DNA of 23,888 nt, taken from NCBI GenBank assembly GCA_008931825.1, contig QXVZ01031946.1, positions 1 through 23,888 on the forward strand, in the 5' to 3' direction. The stretch's first letter is position 1. Each line of letters opens with the position of its first letter. Origin of the DNA: Phallusia fumigata (lineage: Eukaryota; Chordata; Ascidiacea; Phlebobranchia; Ascidiidae). Of the stretch, positions 9,090-19,900 are shown piece after piece. The position numbers were made by a program, and so were the translations under genes. The notes beneath the pieces are model-generated. The model was given only the letters and a program-made list of their open reading frames with translations. It had not been told where the DNA came from and did no database searches.

Positions 9090-9345
9090 AAGACCATGAA
9101 GACAAGATGGTGCAGTAGCGCTTGCTGCAGACATACACACAACTGAACAACATACACACAACAGCTCTATTACGAGACGGCGCATTATTCGCTCACAGCA
9201 CGCAACAATCTCACTTGTCTCGTCGCCTCTCCCGACAGATGCCGAACAATGGGCGAAGAGAAAAAGTGGCCTTTAAACCCGCCAGCCAATCGCGAGTGAG
9301 CAAAAATAACAATTCTCGCCACGGACTGCTAACGCCACCCATGTG
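9090..9345 (-). promoter_or_regulatory. Candidate promoter region of the RPTP gene
   Basis: This stretch lies 0.5-0.8 kb upstream of the RPTP start codon. It is richer in CpG than the sequence just downstream, contains a CCAAT box (AGCCAATCGCGAGTG, about 9282-9296) and a YY1-like AAGATGG near 9105. No TATA box or initiator is clear, so the transcription start is unknown. Confidence 0.22.
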
Positions 9346-9349
9346 AAAT

Positions 9350-9570
9350 TATGTGAAACCCTTTCCAATATTTAGACGGAAACATGGCTTCGGATTAACG
9401 AAACAGGGGCCCGCGGCAACATGTCGTCATTTTTTAGGTTTGTCAGTGATTAGTCATTANTATGTGAAACCCTTTCCAATATTTAGACGGAAACATGGCT
9501 TCGGATTAACGAAACAGGGGCCCGCGGCAACATGTCGTCATTTTTTAGGTTTGTCAGTGATTAGTCATTA
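9350..9570. repeat. 110-base direct duplication around an unknown base (9460)
   Basis: Copies 9350-9459 and 9461-9570 appear identical, start TATGTGAAACCC and end GATTAGTCATTA, and meet exactly at the N. The same layout occurs twice more in the window. It is best read as a failed contig merge. Confidence 0.92.
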
Positions 9571-12500
9571 GCCATGTTGTCAACAGATTAATCCAGATTA
9601 TACGAAAACGATAACAAAATAATCTTTTTAGGCCACCCAATTGTGCTAATAAATTACCATGCAACAAAATACTGTTTTGATAGCCTGTTTACATTTACAG
9701 ATCTACTCAGGTAAATTGAAACAGTTTCAAAAGGAATAAAAACACAAATCGGAATATATTGAACAGATCACAACAAATCGTTTAAATAAAAAAGTGTGGG
9801 AAAATTTTTGAATGTACTGGGTAAGTGCTGCCCATTTCAGGTCCGAATTGTGCGTTTCATTTGTTTTCATGTAAGCACCCGTTTACTTGAACAAACTTGT
9901 CTGGAATCGTAAGTAATGTGGATGTGTTTCGCCTTCATGTTTCCATTTCCGTCAGCTACCGTCTTTGTCCGTTTTCGTGACAACATGTATGTATTCCGAT
10001 CAGACTGTTGTAACGTGAAGTTTATGTTTTGCCTGTTTCCATATTGTCAACCGATTTAATAACCAATACCACGATTTACAGAACTGCAAATTCACCTGAG
10101 TCAAACGTCGGCTTTGGGAGCCCGTCTCCTACTTGCTCTCGAGCGCCACCACCCGTCTCGTAAGACTTCTTCGTCATCCTAAATCGTTCTTTGTTTTGGC
10201 GTTAAATACACTTGAGAGTTTGTACGTTCAGAACTGTCTTGGGAGTACAAGCGATTGCCCTTGCTGGCCTGTGTGGACAAAACGTATAGTAACTGAAGGT
10301 CAGCGTAACAGAGGGTAACATAGTTTTCCAATCTAATTACAAGGGAGCTTTGTATCGAGATTATGAGAGAAACATAATCAAGTAAAGATTTGTGGGCATG
10401 GGAACAGAAGGCATTTGAGTGTCAAAGGGTATTCGGAGCGTGAGGTCAAAAAACGAAGTAATTTGGGGCTAAACTTTTATTCGCTCACCTGAACAGTACA
10501 CTGGCAAAAAACGTATCAGGTAGTATAATATCTTCAAATTTGTTTTTCCTGAAATTGTACCATGTTGCAACATACATCATATGTTCGCAACAAGTGGTTG
10601 TGGAACTGCTTGGTATAACCCAATAAAATGAGTTGATAAGATTTCCAAAATTGAATGCAACTTTAAAAACAACCACCGTATTGGCTTCTTCCTTTATGTT
10701 GAAAGGATATCGAACAAGTGTAACATAGATTAATCCATCAATAAATTACGCGAGCAACTAAACCGGTATGGTAGGTAGCGTTGACATGTTGTGTTTAAAG
10801 CCCAGGCTAACCTAAAGTCAGTTATTTGTAGGAAAACAAATTAAAACATGGATAATTTGCTGTTTGATCTTTCTTGCAGCTCCTCTCGTTTACTTGTCTT
10901 GGTGTGAGGGTAAAAAAGTTGTAAAAGTGACGTGTTTAAGCAAAGCGTATATAGTGCATAGAAATTATGCAACAAACAACAGTGCAAAAAATGCCAAATT
11001 GAGACGCCAGTCATGCCGCTAAACTTTCGCTGATTAGATACGAACACACAGGCATAGCTTCATGCCAGGTTATGGAGTATCCACTAAGTGTCAGTGTTTT
11101 CAAGTTATAAACTGAAATTAATGTCAGTTTTATTAGGCACTGGTCAGGGCCCTTGTAGTCTCAATTCAAATCTCTATTATAATGTGAAGTCCGAGTCAAT
11201 TCAGATCTTTTTAGGTTTGAGGTTTAATATTTCCCACCTTTTAGTATCCTCGTCTACTCCGCCCCGAAGCTTTGAAGGCCGTCACGTGATCGATAGTGGC
11301 CACTTATCTTTAGGCCTATGGCAGACGTTCCTAAAGTGTACGTGCCGCAATAGTTTGTTGCGAAATTGCAAGTTCACACAAGTACAAGAACATGTGGATA
11401 AAAACGTTTTAAGGTTTTTTGGATTAAAAGAACAAAATAATAATAACTTTTTGTCGCGGTTGGAAGATTTTCAAAATGTCGGAAAATACCAGTAAAGATG
11501 TGGGCGGAGGCGTGTTGACGAAGATCATAACGAGATGAAAATTTAACAATAACATGTAACTTTCGCGCATCGAACAGGAGTAATAGCGTAAATCGTGCTG
11601 TGTTGCGCGCACTTATTTAATTCCATTAATTTGATCAATTGCGAATGTAAATTCATAAATCCTGGGTATTATTCCAAAGTACCGAAAATTTAATTATAAC
11701 GCAACGCGTCTGCATCTGATTAAGATGAGTCTTATTGTTGTTGCACTTATTATTGGTTGGTGAGGCTTAGTGCTTCATGTAGATGATGTAGTTGTGCGGA
11801 AGTGGTCTGGTTTGATGTTTATAGTGACCACCTTCTAGTGCAAGTTCCCCATTGTCAGCCTCACTGGCTGGCCTGCTAGTAACAAGTATTGGTGTTTCCA
11901 TTTATGACATGTTTGTGGCTCTTATTGACGCTTATGTGCAACTTAAGAGGACTTGCGCTTGGGGATGTTTGCTTGGGACAGTCGTCCTAAATTACAGAGC
12001 TGACAAAGGTCGAACTTGCTTGCGGGAAGTTTATTCTGTCTGAATGTTGGAAGTAATTTTTATTGCAACGTTTGTTAGGGGAAATAACCAATGTTGCACA
12101 AGAGGAAGTTTATGTATTCGACTGCACTTCAGCACCACGTAATACCATGTTGCAATGATTAGTTGAAACAGCGTCCAGTACCCGGAAGTAGCCACCTGGT
12201 ATACAACAATAGTAGCTATAAACGTGTATTACGTGATATCTATAAGCAGCTCTGCCGGGTGCATGGGATTACCGTCAAATGGTCTGTTGGAGGAAAAGGT
12301 TGTGTTTGTGACGGTTCCAATAGAGGCGGTAAAGTGCTATGTGACCTTTACTGAACATAAAAGCACTTTAAATGTCAAATGATCTCCTCTGTAGTGGAGG
12401 TTTTTTTTGTTTCTAGGATTGACAGCGACGTTTATACTCTTTATTCACGAAAGTCAATATAAAAGCGGCTAAACAAAACGATAATTTCTTACGTAACTTG

Positions 12501-13219
12501 AAATAGGAAATTGACTCACGTTGCAAATGGTAGAAAGAAATTTAAACAAAAATAAAATAATGTCACCAAACCGGAAAATTTTTTTTCTTAATGTTGAAAA
12601 AAAATCCGTTTCGTCAAGATATGGACTATCAAATGTTAGACAATATGAGGTTGGGGGCCACTCGTTGCGTAATAACTTTGGTAGTACCGTTTTACCTTTG
12701 TCTCAAGGTGGCGCTAGAGGATGACTAACGTTTGGTCGAATGGGCTGAAGCGTTCGACCCATATACAGACAAAATAACGGGTTGGGATTCGTACTATGGT
12801 TCGTCTCGGATTCAAACCCCGTAAAAAAAAAGAAAAAATATATTTCAGTAAAAACGATTTTTTAGTCAGACTAAGAAGAGTTTGTGTAACGTGCATGTCT
12901 TTGCAAGTAAGAGTGGTTACCTAATTTGATTTGACCAGTTGGCTAAGCAAACAAAGTCTTCAATTGGTAGCGTATTAACAATATTGACACGTTGACGTAT
13001 TTGGATCTTGTCCTAACAAAAAGATTATTTCTCACAACGTTTAAACTGGAACAAATTCTGAAAAGTCGTTTCATGCCTTTTTGTCCATCAACTGCATGTT
13101 TTTAAACCGGGATCCCGCAAATAGGAGAAGAGTGGGTTCGCTCAAATTGTTTTGAACTAAAAATATTGTTTGTATTAGCAAAATATCGTTAAAATCTGTA
13201 TTCACAAACAGTCTGACAT
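9571..13219. other. Intergenic sequence, no gene recognised
   Basis: Open frames here are short and none resembles a known protein; the longest (11088-11495, plus, 135 codons) has no domain, signal or splice support. Mixed composition with scattered T-runs. No tRNA, rRNA or CRISPR-like array was seen. Confidence 0.5.
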
Positions 13220-13227
13220 GGCTAGAG

Positions 13228-13677
13228 CAGTGGTTTTCAACCTTTTCTGACTGATGACCCCTTATAATGATTTAAAATATCTTGTGACCCGACCAACCAT
13301 TTTTTTCTAAACAACAAGATCAATCAAATTGCTTTTTACAGTATATCATTTATTTGCATTCACTTTTGCTGCATAAAACGGCTGGCTTTGCAACTTCATG
13401 GCCTTCACTTAAGGATTACATTGTCAATGACAATATTTACTGTGACGTTTTAATGACAATGCCTGTGCAGTTAGCTAAGGGTACATAGCCTACTGCCTAT
13501 CGTACCTCACAAGACAGGTGATGCAAGTCAAACCAGCTGTAACCTATGTGTGGTAAAAAGTTTTAAAATATCACAGATCTGTCTGCGTTTGTAAAAATAT
13601 CACATATCTAACGCGACCCCCAGAAAACCTCCCTGAGACCCTTTTTGGGGTCGCGATCTACAGGTTGGGAACCACTG
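13228..13677. mobile_element. hAT-type non-autonomous transposon (MITE), 450 bases
   Basis: The left end CAGTGGTTTTCAACC and the right end GGTTGGGAACCACTG are terminal inverted repeats of the classic hAT form. Inside each end the inner segments (GACCCCTTATAATG; GGGGTCGCGATCTACA) also match common hAT ends. The 8-base flanks GGCTAGAG (13220-13227) and TTTTAGAG (13678-13685) share TAGAG, consistent with a decayed target-site duplication. There is no transposase frame, so the element is non-autonomous. Confidence 0.85.
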
Positions 13678-13685
13678 TTTTAGAG

Positions 13686-15384
13686 GTTTTATCTTGGAAA
13701 TATTTGTTATTCCGAACACCGACCAGCAAAACAAGCTTTACTGACTAAGTAATGATATATTTCAGCTAGCGCTTTTTATACCAAACCTTCAGATGTGTTA
13801 ACAATATTTTTTTCATTTGTTTAGCTTGAGGTTAAGGTCATGGCGCATCTGCGGTATTTGCACACAATTTTCTGCCGCCGATATTTGCATGTAATTTGTA
13901 AAACGCTTTGCCAATAAACTCTTGTTACAGCACAAACATTAGGTATTTGAAAAGGCAAGGTCGTCCAAAAGACACGAACTTAAACGTCAGAAATACCGTT
14001 CCTGTCGTAAATTTACAATGCCTTTGTGTTTTGTTTAGGACGTACTTTCAGCGAATTTGTCGCTGTCTGTCGTCAGTTTAAAATTGTACTGTGGTCCAAC
14101 AAACAAAACATTTGTGCCATCGACCCGAATCCAGAAACGGGTTGCTTACTTACAGACAGTTGCCTAGTCTATTTTGTGTTGGTTTCAAATATGGTTTTCA
14201 ATAAGTGTTTTAGTGCTATTTTTTGGGGTTTTTCGAATGTTATTGTAATATATTTTGTCTTTGTTTCCGTAAAATAGTATCAGATAAAAAAATTAGCTAC
14301 TATTTTAGGCATTTTAAATCCTTTTTCGGGCATTGTTTGTGATCTTGTAGTTTAAGTTTGTAAGGTTTCACATTGCTAGTCCAATATGACAACGGTTAAA
14401 TGTAAATGAAACTTATGCGCATATTTGATACTTGTATCTGCCCTGCTGACTGAAAATGTTTGAAAGGTCGACTATAATCCGGTGTCACGCCCCTTGTAGG
14501 TCTGGCGTACTATCACAAGTCGGTTAACGACGAGGGTAGTAAAGCAAACAAACGCTGTTGAGTGGAACGTTGTTGGAAAACTTAAGCTGTACTGGTTTAC
14601 TTATGTGTCGTCCGTGACATCTGATCCTTCAGTTGCCAGTGGACATTGATAGCCGGCAAGGCGTAACGAAGTGATGAAACAGCTCATGGGTTTGGTTTTT
14701 TTTACGATGGTGACGATGCAAAACCGAGATTTGAAGACTTTAGGTCGGCGAAGGAAGTTTGTAGATGTTCAATATATAGCGATAGATATATATAGCTTTG
14801 ATTTTTCAACTTTGATAAAGAGTTTGGAAGTCACCATTAAGAGCAATACTGCCATAGTCGGATCATTATAAAAACAGTTTGATAATATTTGGGAAAACGT
14901 TAAAAAAATTAATTAAAACTTGTCTGTGTGTAAATGAATCCTATACCGAATAGTAACGAATTAATGGAAACAATGACATAAACGTTGTTGTAAATTTTTC
15001 GGTAGAGAGTCGGCAACTTAATTTTCCCAAGTCACGTGCCAAAACCAAGATCAATAAGGTCTCAGCGTGTCGCACTAATTTTCTACTTTCAATTCCGTTC
15101 CCAACATTATTTATAATGCTGTTTAAGCTTGTAAATGCAAGATATCCTTACAGGATTATTTTCATTAGCCTTTGATTAATCTAGAAGAAAGTAGTAACAG
15201 TTCTCGAAAACACAAATTACTCCTACGCACAGATGAAGTTCGAAACGATGAATCATTGCCCTTTTCCCATTTAAAGAGGTTACGCATGTACGTAGATAAA
15301 GTTCGATAAATTACAGCTTTGTTTCCATTTGTGAAGAAGAATTTCTTATCAGGTAGCTACACACAAATATGCAAATTTGTTGAG
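13686..15384. other. Intergenic sequence, no gene recognised
   Basis: Only short open frames without recognisable domains are present (for example 14026-14277 and 14671-14871 on the plus strand). Composition is T-rich. A weak match to a hAT left end (AGAGAGTCGGCAACT, about 15004-15018) could be the partner of the relic end at 15385-15441. Confidence 0.45.
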
Positions 15385-15441
15385 GAAGATCTGCCTTGGC
15401 GGTCCGGATTTGACCCGCGGGCTGTAGGTTGACAACCCCTA
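15385..15441. mobile_element. Relic end of a second hAT-like element
   Basis: The sequence CGGTCCGGATTTGACCCGCG followed by GGCTGTAGGTTGACAACCCC resembles the right terminus of widespread hAT elements, in which a run of GGCCCGCGGGC-type bases precedes the GGTTGACGACCCCTG-like end. No clear left terminus or target duplication is present, so the full extent is unknown. Confidence 0.5.
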
Positions 15442-16850
15442 CTTTAGATAAAGATTTACCGTTCTATTTGTTGGAATATTTTTTCTTTATCAAACGGCTT
15501 TAACAGACCACTCTGTCGTTTCTATAAACAATAGACATTGCTTGCTACTGCTAATGAGTAAAACCGCCTGGTCAAGACCTATTTCTGTCATCCATGTGAA
15601 ATGCGTGTGAAACCAGATGTGCGCGTTTCTTGCGGTAAGTTGGGCGTGTGTGTGCGTGCTAGCCTCGAGCATCAATGCTCTCATTCCCCCCTCTCTACAA
15701 AAAAGAAAAAGGCAACCAGGAAACACTTCGAAACGCGTTTTCAGTTGGGAAAATTCTTTCATTTATTTGTAGCAGCACCTAAGGAGGACCGTGGTGGAAA
15801 ACATTCAAAACGTAGGGACGGTTTAGCAAAGTTTTCCAAAGGCTGCAGGTTGTAAACTCACAAGTTTTGAGTTTATTTGGTTTTAAAGTGTGGTACCGTG
15901 CATTTTTCCTGCTGTCGCTTTCTTAAGGGATGTGTTTAATGCATGGCAGATTGACAGCCAAGTCTGTATCTCAGCACCTTTTTGTGCGCTGTTGGTGTCT
16001 GTCGGCAAGTAGTGAGCTCATAGCACAACATCGAAAAGGAAGCCACCGTTACAGCCACGTGCTATTGGGGATTTCTCCCGATCGATGTCCCCCCGCCGAA
16101 CACGAGGCACCCCAGGGAGCGGTGACGTAGACTCCGCCGTTTGCCTTCTTTATTGTCTGGAAAAAAATCAGTTAGACGTGGTTACGAGCGTGAACAGCAT
16201 TTTTAGGCGTCACGGTGGAAAATGAAACAAAGAAGCAGCGAATCAGGGGCCGGCGTCGATCAGTCAAACGTTAAGTCGACTCTTATTTCGCGCTAAAACG
16301 AACGATGCTAGGCAACCACTTAAGACTGCCTGTGTGCTTATTGAAAGTTGAGTTGGTTGATTTCGCTTGGTGAAAGAAAGTATAGGGACACAATAGCGCT
16401 AAGTCAAATCAATCACCTGGCCGGAAGTAGCTGGGTAACGTTGAACATTACGTGGAGCAAAAAAGTTAAGGGCACAACAGATGGGGGATCGATGTTAAAC
16501 TTGCTGCAGCTACATCGAAATTACAACACGAAAGTAAACTACCATGAGGGTGTAGAATTGTAATAACTTGTACAGTACATCCAAAAGGTGCTAATAAATT
16601 GGAACATGTGTGGCCTGGAATATAAACGTTTTTATTTGTGGTTGTATTAACTAATGTCGACGCTCTTGGTTTCGTTTTTGGTCCCAAAGTGGTATTCATT
16701 AAAGGTCAATGGTTTAAATTTGGTATCCAGACATCAATCAAGCTTAAACTTCCTGTCCTGTCCAGATTTAGTACGCCTAAGCACATTGTTAGCTGATAAC
16801 TCGCTTGCTACTTCAACCCAATCCACTGCAGCAATTTCCAGCTCCCTAAA
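15442..16850. other. Upstream region of the SLC6 gene
   Basis: No coding region is recognised. The part around 16030-16290 is more GC-rich than its surroundings and is listed separately as a possible regulatory patch. Confidence 0.4.
16030..16290 (+). promoter_or_regulatory. Candidate regulatory patch upstream of SLC6
   Basis: It contains an E-box CACGTG next to an inverted CCAAT (AGCCACGTGCTATTGGG, about 16053-16069), a run of C/G-rich bases, and a CRE-like GGTGACGTAG near 16121. These sit about 0.6-0.8 kb before the SLC6 start codon. There is no TATA box or other proof of a promoter. Confidence 0.2.
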
Positions 16851-16936
16851 ATGAGTTCAAAAGAATGCAAAGTCATCTACGACGAGAAGGAGATGGAGAG
16901 CTCCAAGTCCAGCAGCGAAGAGGAGAGCATCACGAG
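16851..16936 (+). CDS. SLC6 exon 1: cytoplasmic N-terminus
   Basis: It encodes [20 protein letters not shown] and further Ser/Glu residues, a short hydrophilic N-terminus. The ATG has A at -3. The donor ACGAG|GTGAGT leaves phase 2, completed by the first G of exon 2 (Arg). Confidence 0.85.
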
Positions 16937-19900
16937 GTGAGTTGATTTGTCGAGTGGGGCGAAGGAATAAAATCCTTGGTCCCACTTCTGCTGTTTGACA
17001 AGGTTACGGTGTTACCTATGTAAGAACTTCTTCTATATCTCCAACCTCCTATGTTTTATGTAGTATGGTTTTTTCAACACACAATTTTTTGTTTTCGAGT
17101 AAGTTCGTGTGGACGCAAAATCAGACCTTAAGTTGAACACGATGTTTAATCCTCTGGTTTCCTCTTTTTCTTACCATAACATGAGCGTTTTCGGCCGACC
17201 AGCAGCCACTGTTTTGTAGCGGCTTTGCCGGTGCATGTGTATAACTGCTCTGTTGACAGGGAAACGTGGGGAAAACAGTGGGAGTTCATATTTGCAATGG
17301 TCGGCTATTCAGTTGGCCTCGGGAACGTTTGGCGCTTCCCCTACTTGTGTTACCGAAACGGCGGAGGTAAGAGAGGACTGCTGGCCCGCGCCCGGACGCC
17401 TCTGCATGGGCCGGAAGAACACAACGGCTCTGCAACGTCCCGACACGCTTCGGTCGCCCTTTTTCACTTTTGATTTTAATTTGCGTGCTATTTTGCCTTT
17501 GGTCAATTTTGCGTTTCCCTACTGGTGTGCGAGTTCTGTTGTGAAGAGTTAATTTGTCATAAAGAGAGTGCATGTGCAAGGGCAACCCTCGCTGCAACGA
17601 ATTTGTCCTCCTGCAACGAAACGCTGCATAATTATCTGGTAATTGTGCAATTAAAAGAGGCTAATTTTGAAACTTCAGAGGTGCAAACGTTTTTGTTTGG
17701 AGTAGATATTGTGTTGATAATTTAACATACTTCCGCTAAAAATCACAAAAAACACATGTAGAGCGAGGTAAGTATTGAACCATACCCATACTGGGCGTTT
17801 GTGCAGAAGACAAATGTCTTCTTCCTGTTTTTGCTGCATCCCAGCGACTTTGCCGTGCGTTTGAAACTCTCGGACTTTTTCAGGTGCTTTTCTGCTGGTG
17901 TACCTTCTAATCATGCTGGTCGGCGGCATTCCAATGTTTTTCCTTGAAGTTGCCCTTGGTCAGTACACCAGGCTGGGCGCGGTTGAAGTCTGGAAAATTC
18001 TCCCTTCCATGAAGGCAAGTTTGTGAAAAGCCCGTCCCATCTTTGTCACAGAAATCACACAATACCGATGAGTTAGTTGGAAACAATAAACACAGGAAAA
18101 TTTATTCGCCAACGTTTGTGTTGGAAAATGCAAACGCAATTCAAACACTAAGCCCAATTTCCTACTGTTTTGGTTCTCCCACGCTAAGCTGTTAGTGCGA
18201 GAACCCAACCTTAGATTTTAAACCACAACGTACGTTTTATGCCAGAAGCTAGACAAAAAAACGCCCGTCGTACAGGGATTCATATGCGTTAAAATCCAAA
18301 TTACACCTGAATGTTTGGTAATATAAACCATACCAGTTCTGGCTTTGGTTGTAAAATCACAAACTTTCCAGGCAAGATACAACAGGAATTAACCTCTGCG
18401 GGATTTTGTAGGGTGTCGGATACGGATGTACTTTCGTCAACCTCGTGTTCAGCACCTACAATATGGTGGTGATGGCTTGGTCCGTCTACTACTTCTTTCA
18501 CTGTTTGTTTCCCGGGGATCTCGCATGGACGCTATGCGGTAAGACACAGAGTCTGTCAAGTGAATTTCGTTTGCGAAACATTGGTTCTATTTATTTATTA
18601 AAGATTTAAGCACAAAAAGAAAAGCTAATGACGATACCCCAAACCAAGTTAAAAAGCTGATATTAGCCAATGTACAGGGTTTTAAAATGTAAAAACTTCA
18701 AAACAGCCGTCTATTTGACTTTTTTAATTGATCGGTTTTTATCGCTCAACAAACACTTGCAATAAAAGTTAAGTTGTTTACCTACCTGATCCTATTTTGT
18801 GGCGCTAACACTAATTTGTTTACAAGAAAAATTGATTTCAGTATGATTAGTTGCAACAACGAAAATTTGTTCCTGCCATTGATTAATGGCATTTGCACTA
18901 ACCGTGGCGTACCGGACTAAAAGGATTAATATCATTGGGGCGAAGTTACTAGCGACACCACTGTAATTTCCCACAGGACAATGGTGGAACAGCCCAAATT
19001 GCCAACTGCCGGGATTTCAAGAAAACCAAACCACAGGGGGCAACGGAACCTATGCAGTGGTCAACAGTAGCGAGGTCAACGTGTCTGCATTGGTTGTGTC
19101 GCCTGAAACAGAATTCTGGAGGTACTAAGTCGATCGCCCTCCTACTTTCTGATTTACAGATTCGTAACTTTGTTCTTTTACAGACGAAACGTTCTACAGC
19201 AATCATCAGGACTCTCCGAAATGGGAACGATCACAAACTGGCCTTTGGTGGCCTGTTTCCTTGGTTCCTGGGTCGTGATTTACCTTTGTATATTTAAAGG
19301 CACTCGCTGGAGCGGAAAGGTAACTCGAAGCAACCATGTACTTGCGCAAATAATCACGGTGTCAAAACCCACTTCAACTCTCCTATGTAGGTCGTGTACT
19401 TCACATCAACACTCCCGTATGTCCTCCTTACAGTCCTCCTAGTCAGGGGCTTGACACTCGAGGGCGCTTCAACCGGCATCGAGTATCTGCTCAAGCCGAA
19501 TTTTACCAAGTTAACGGAGGCCCAAGTAGGTTGAATGCTGCCACTGTGAAGTCGTTGAATAATTTATGCTTTTGAGTGCGAGGCATGCGATGACGACATT
19601 TTCCAACTGTTCAGGTGTGGGTCGATGCTGGAGGCCAGATCTTCTTTTCATACGGAATCTGCTTTACGGTTCTGATCGCCTTCGGCAGCTTCAACAAATT
19701 CAACAACAACTGCTACAGGTAGGCAAGGCTGCATTAACAAAATTCATGAAACGCGGTGTTCGCTTTCTTAACTTTGACCTTAACCAACAAGATGTGTAAG
19801 CACAACAGTTAACTTTTAACGAGAAAGTCTTTTACTTGTAAAGCCTTATGGCCTGAAAGGCCTTACAACTGTTAACAAACAGTTGGCGTTCGGCAAGTCT

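Noticed and set aside
11088-11495. 135-codon plus-strand open frame in the intergenic region
   Set aside because: It has no signal, membrane segment, domain or splice context, and its length is within chance in low-stop GC-balanced sequence.
12381-12410. Stem-like CTCCTCTGTAGTGGAGG followed by a T-run, terminator-like
   Set aside because: The stem is poor and intrinsic terminators of this type do not apply to animal protein genes; there is no adjacent RNA gene.
12765-12825. tRNA-like B-box (GATTCAAACCCCG) near 12810
   Set aside because: No matching A-box, acceptor stem or cloverleaf could be drawn; possibly a SINE fragment but not supportable.
17235-17552. Longer plus-strand frames around SLC6 exon 2 continuing past 17366
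   Set aside because: They are out of frame with TM1 or continue into the intron after the clean donor GGAG|GTAAGA; family similarity stops exactly at NGGG.
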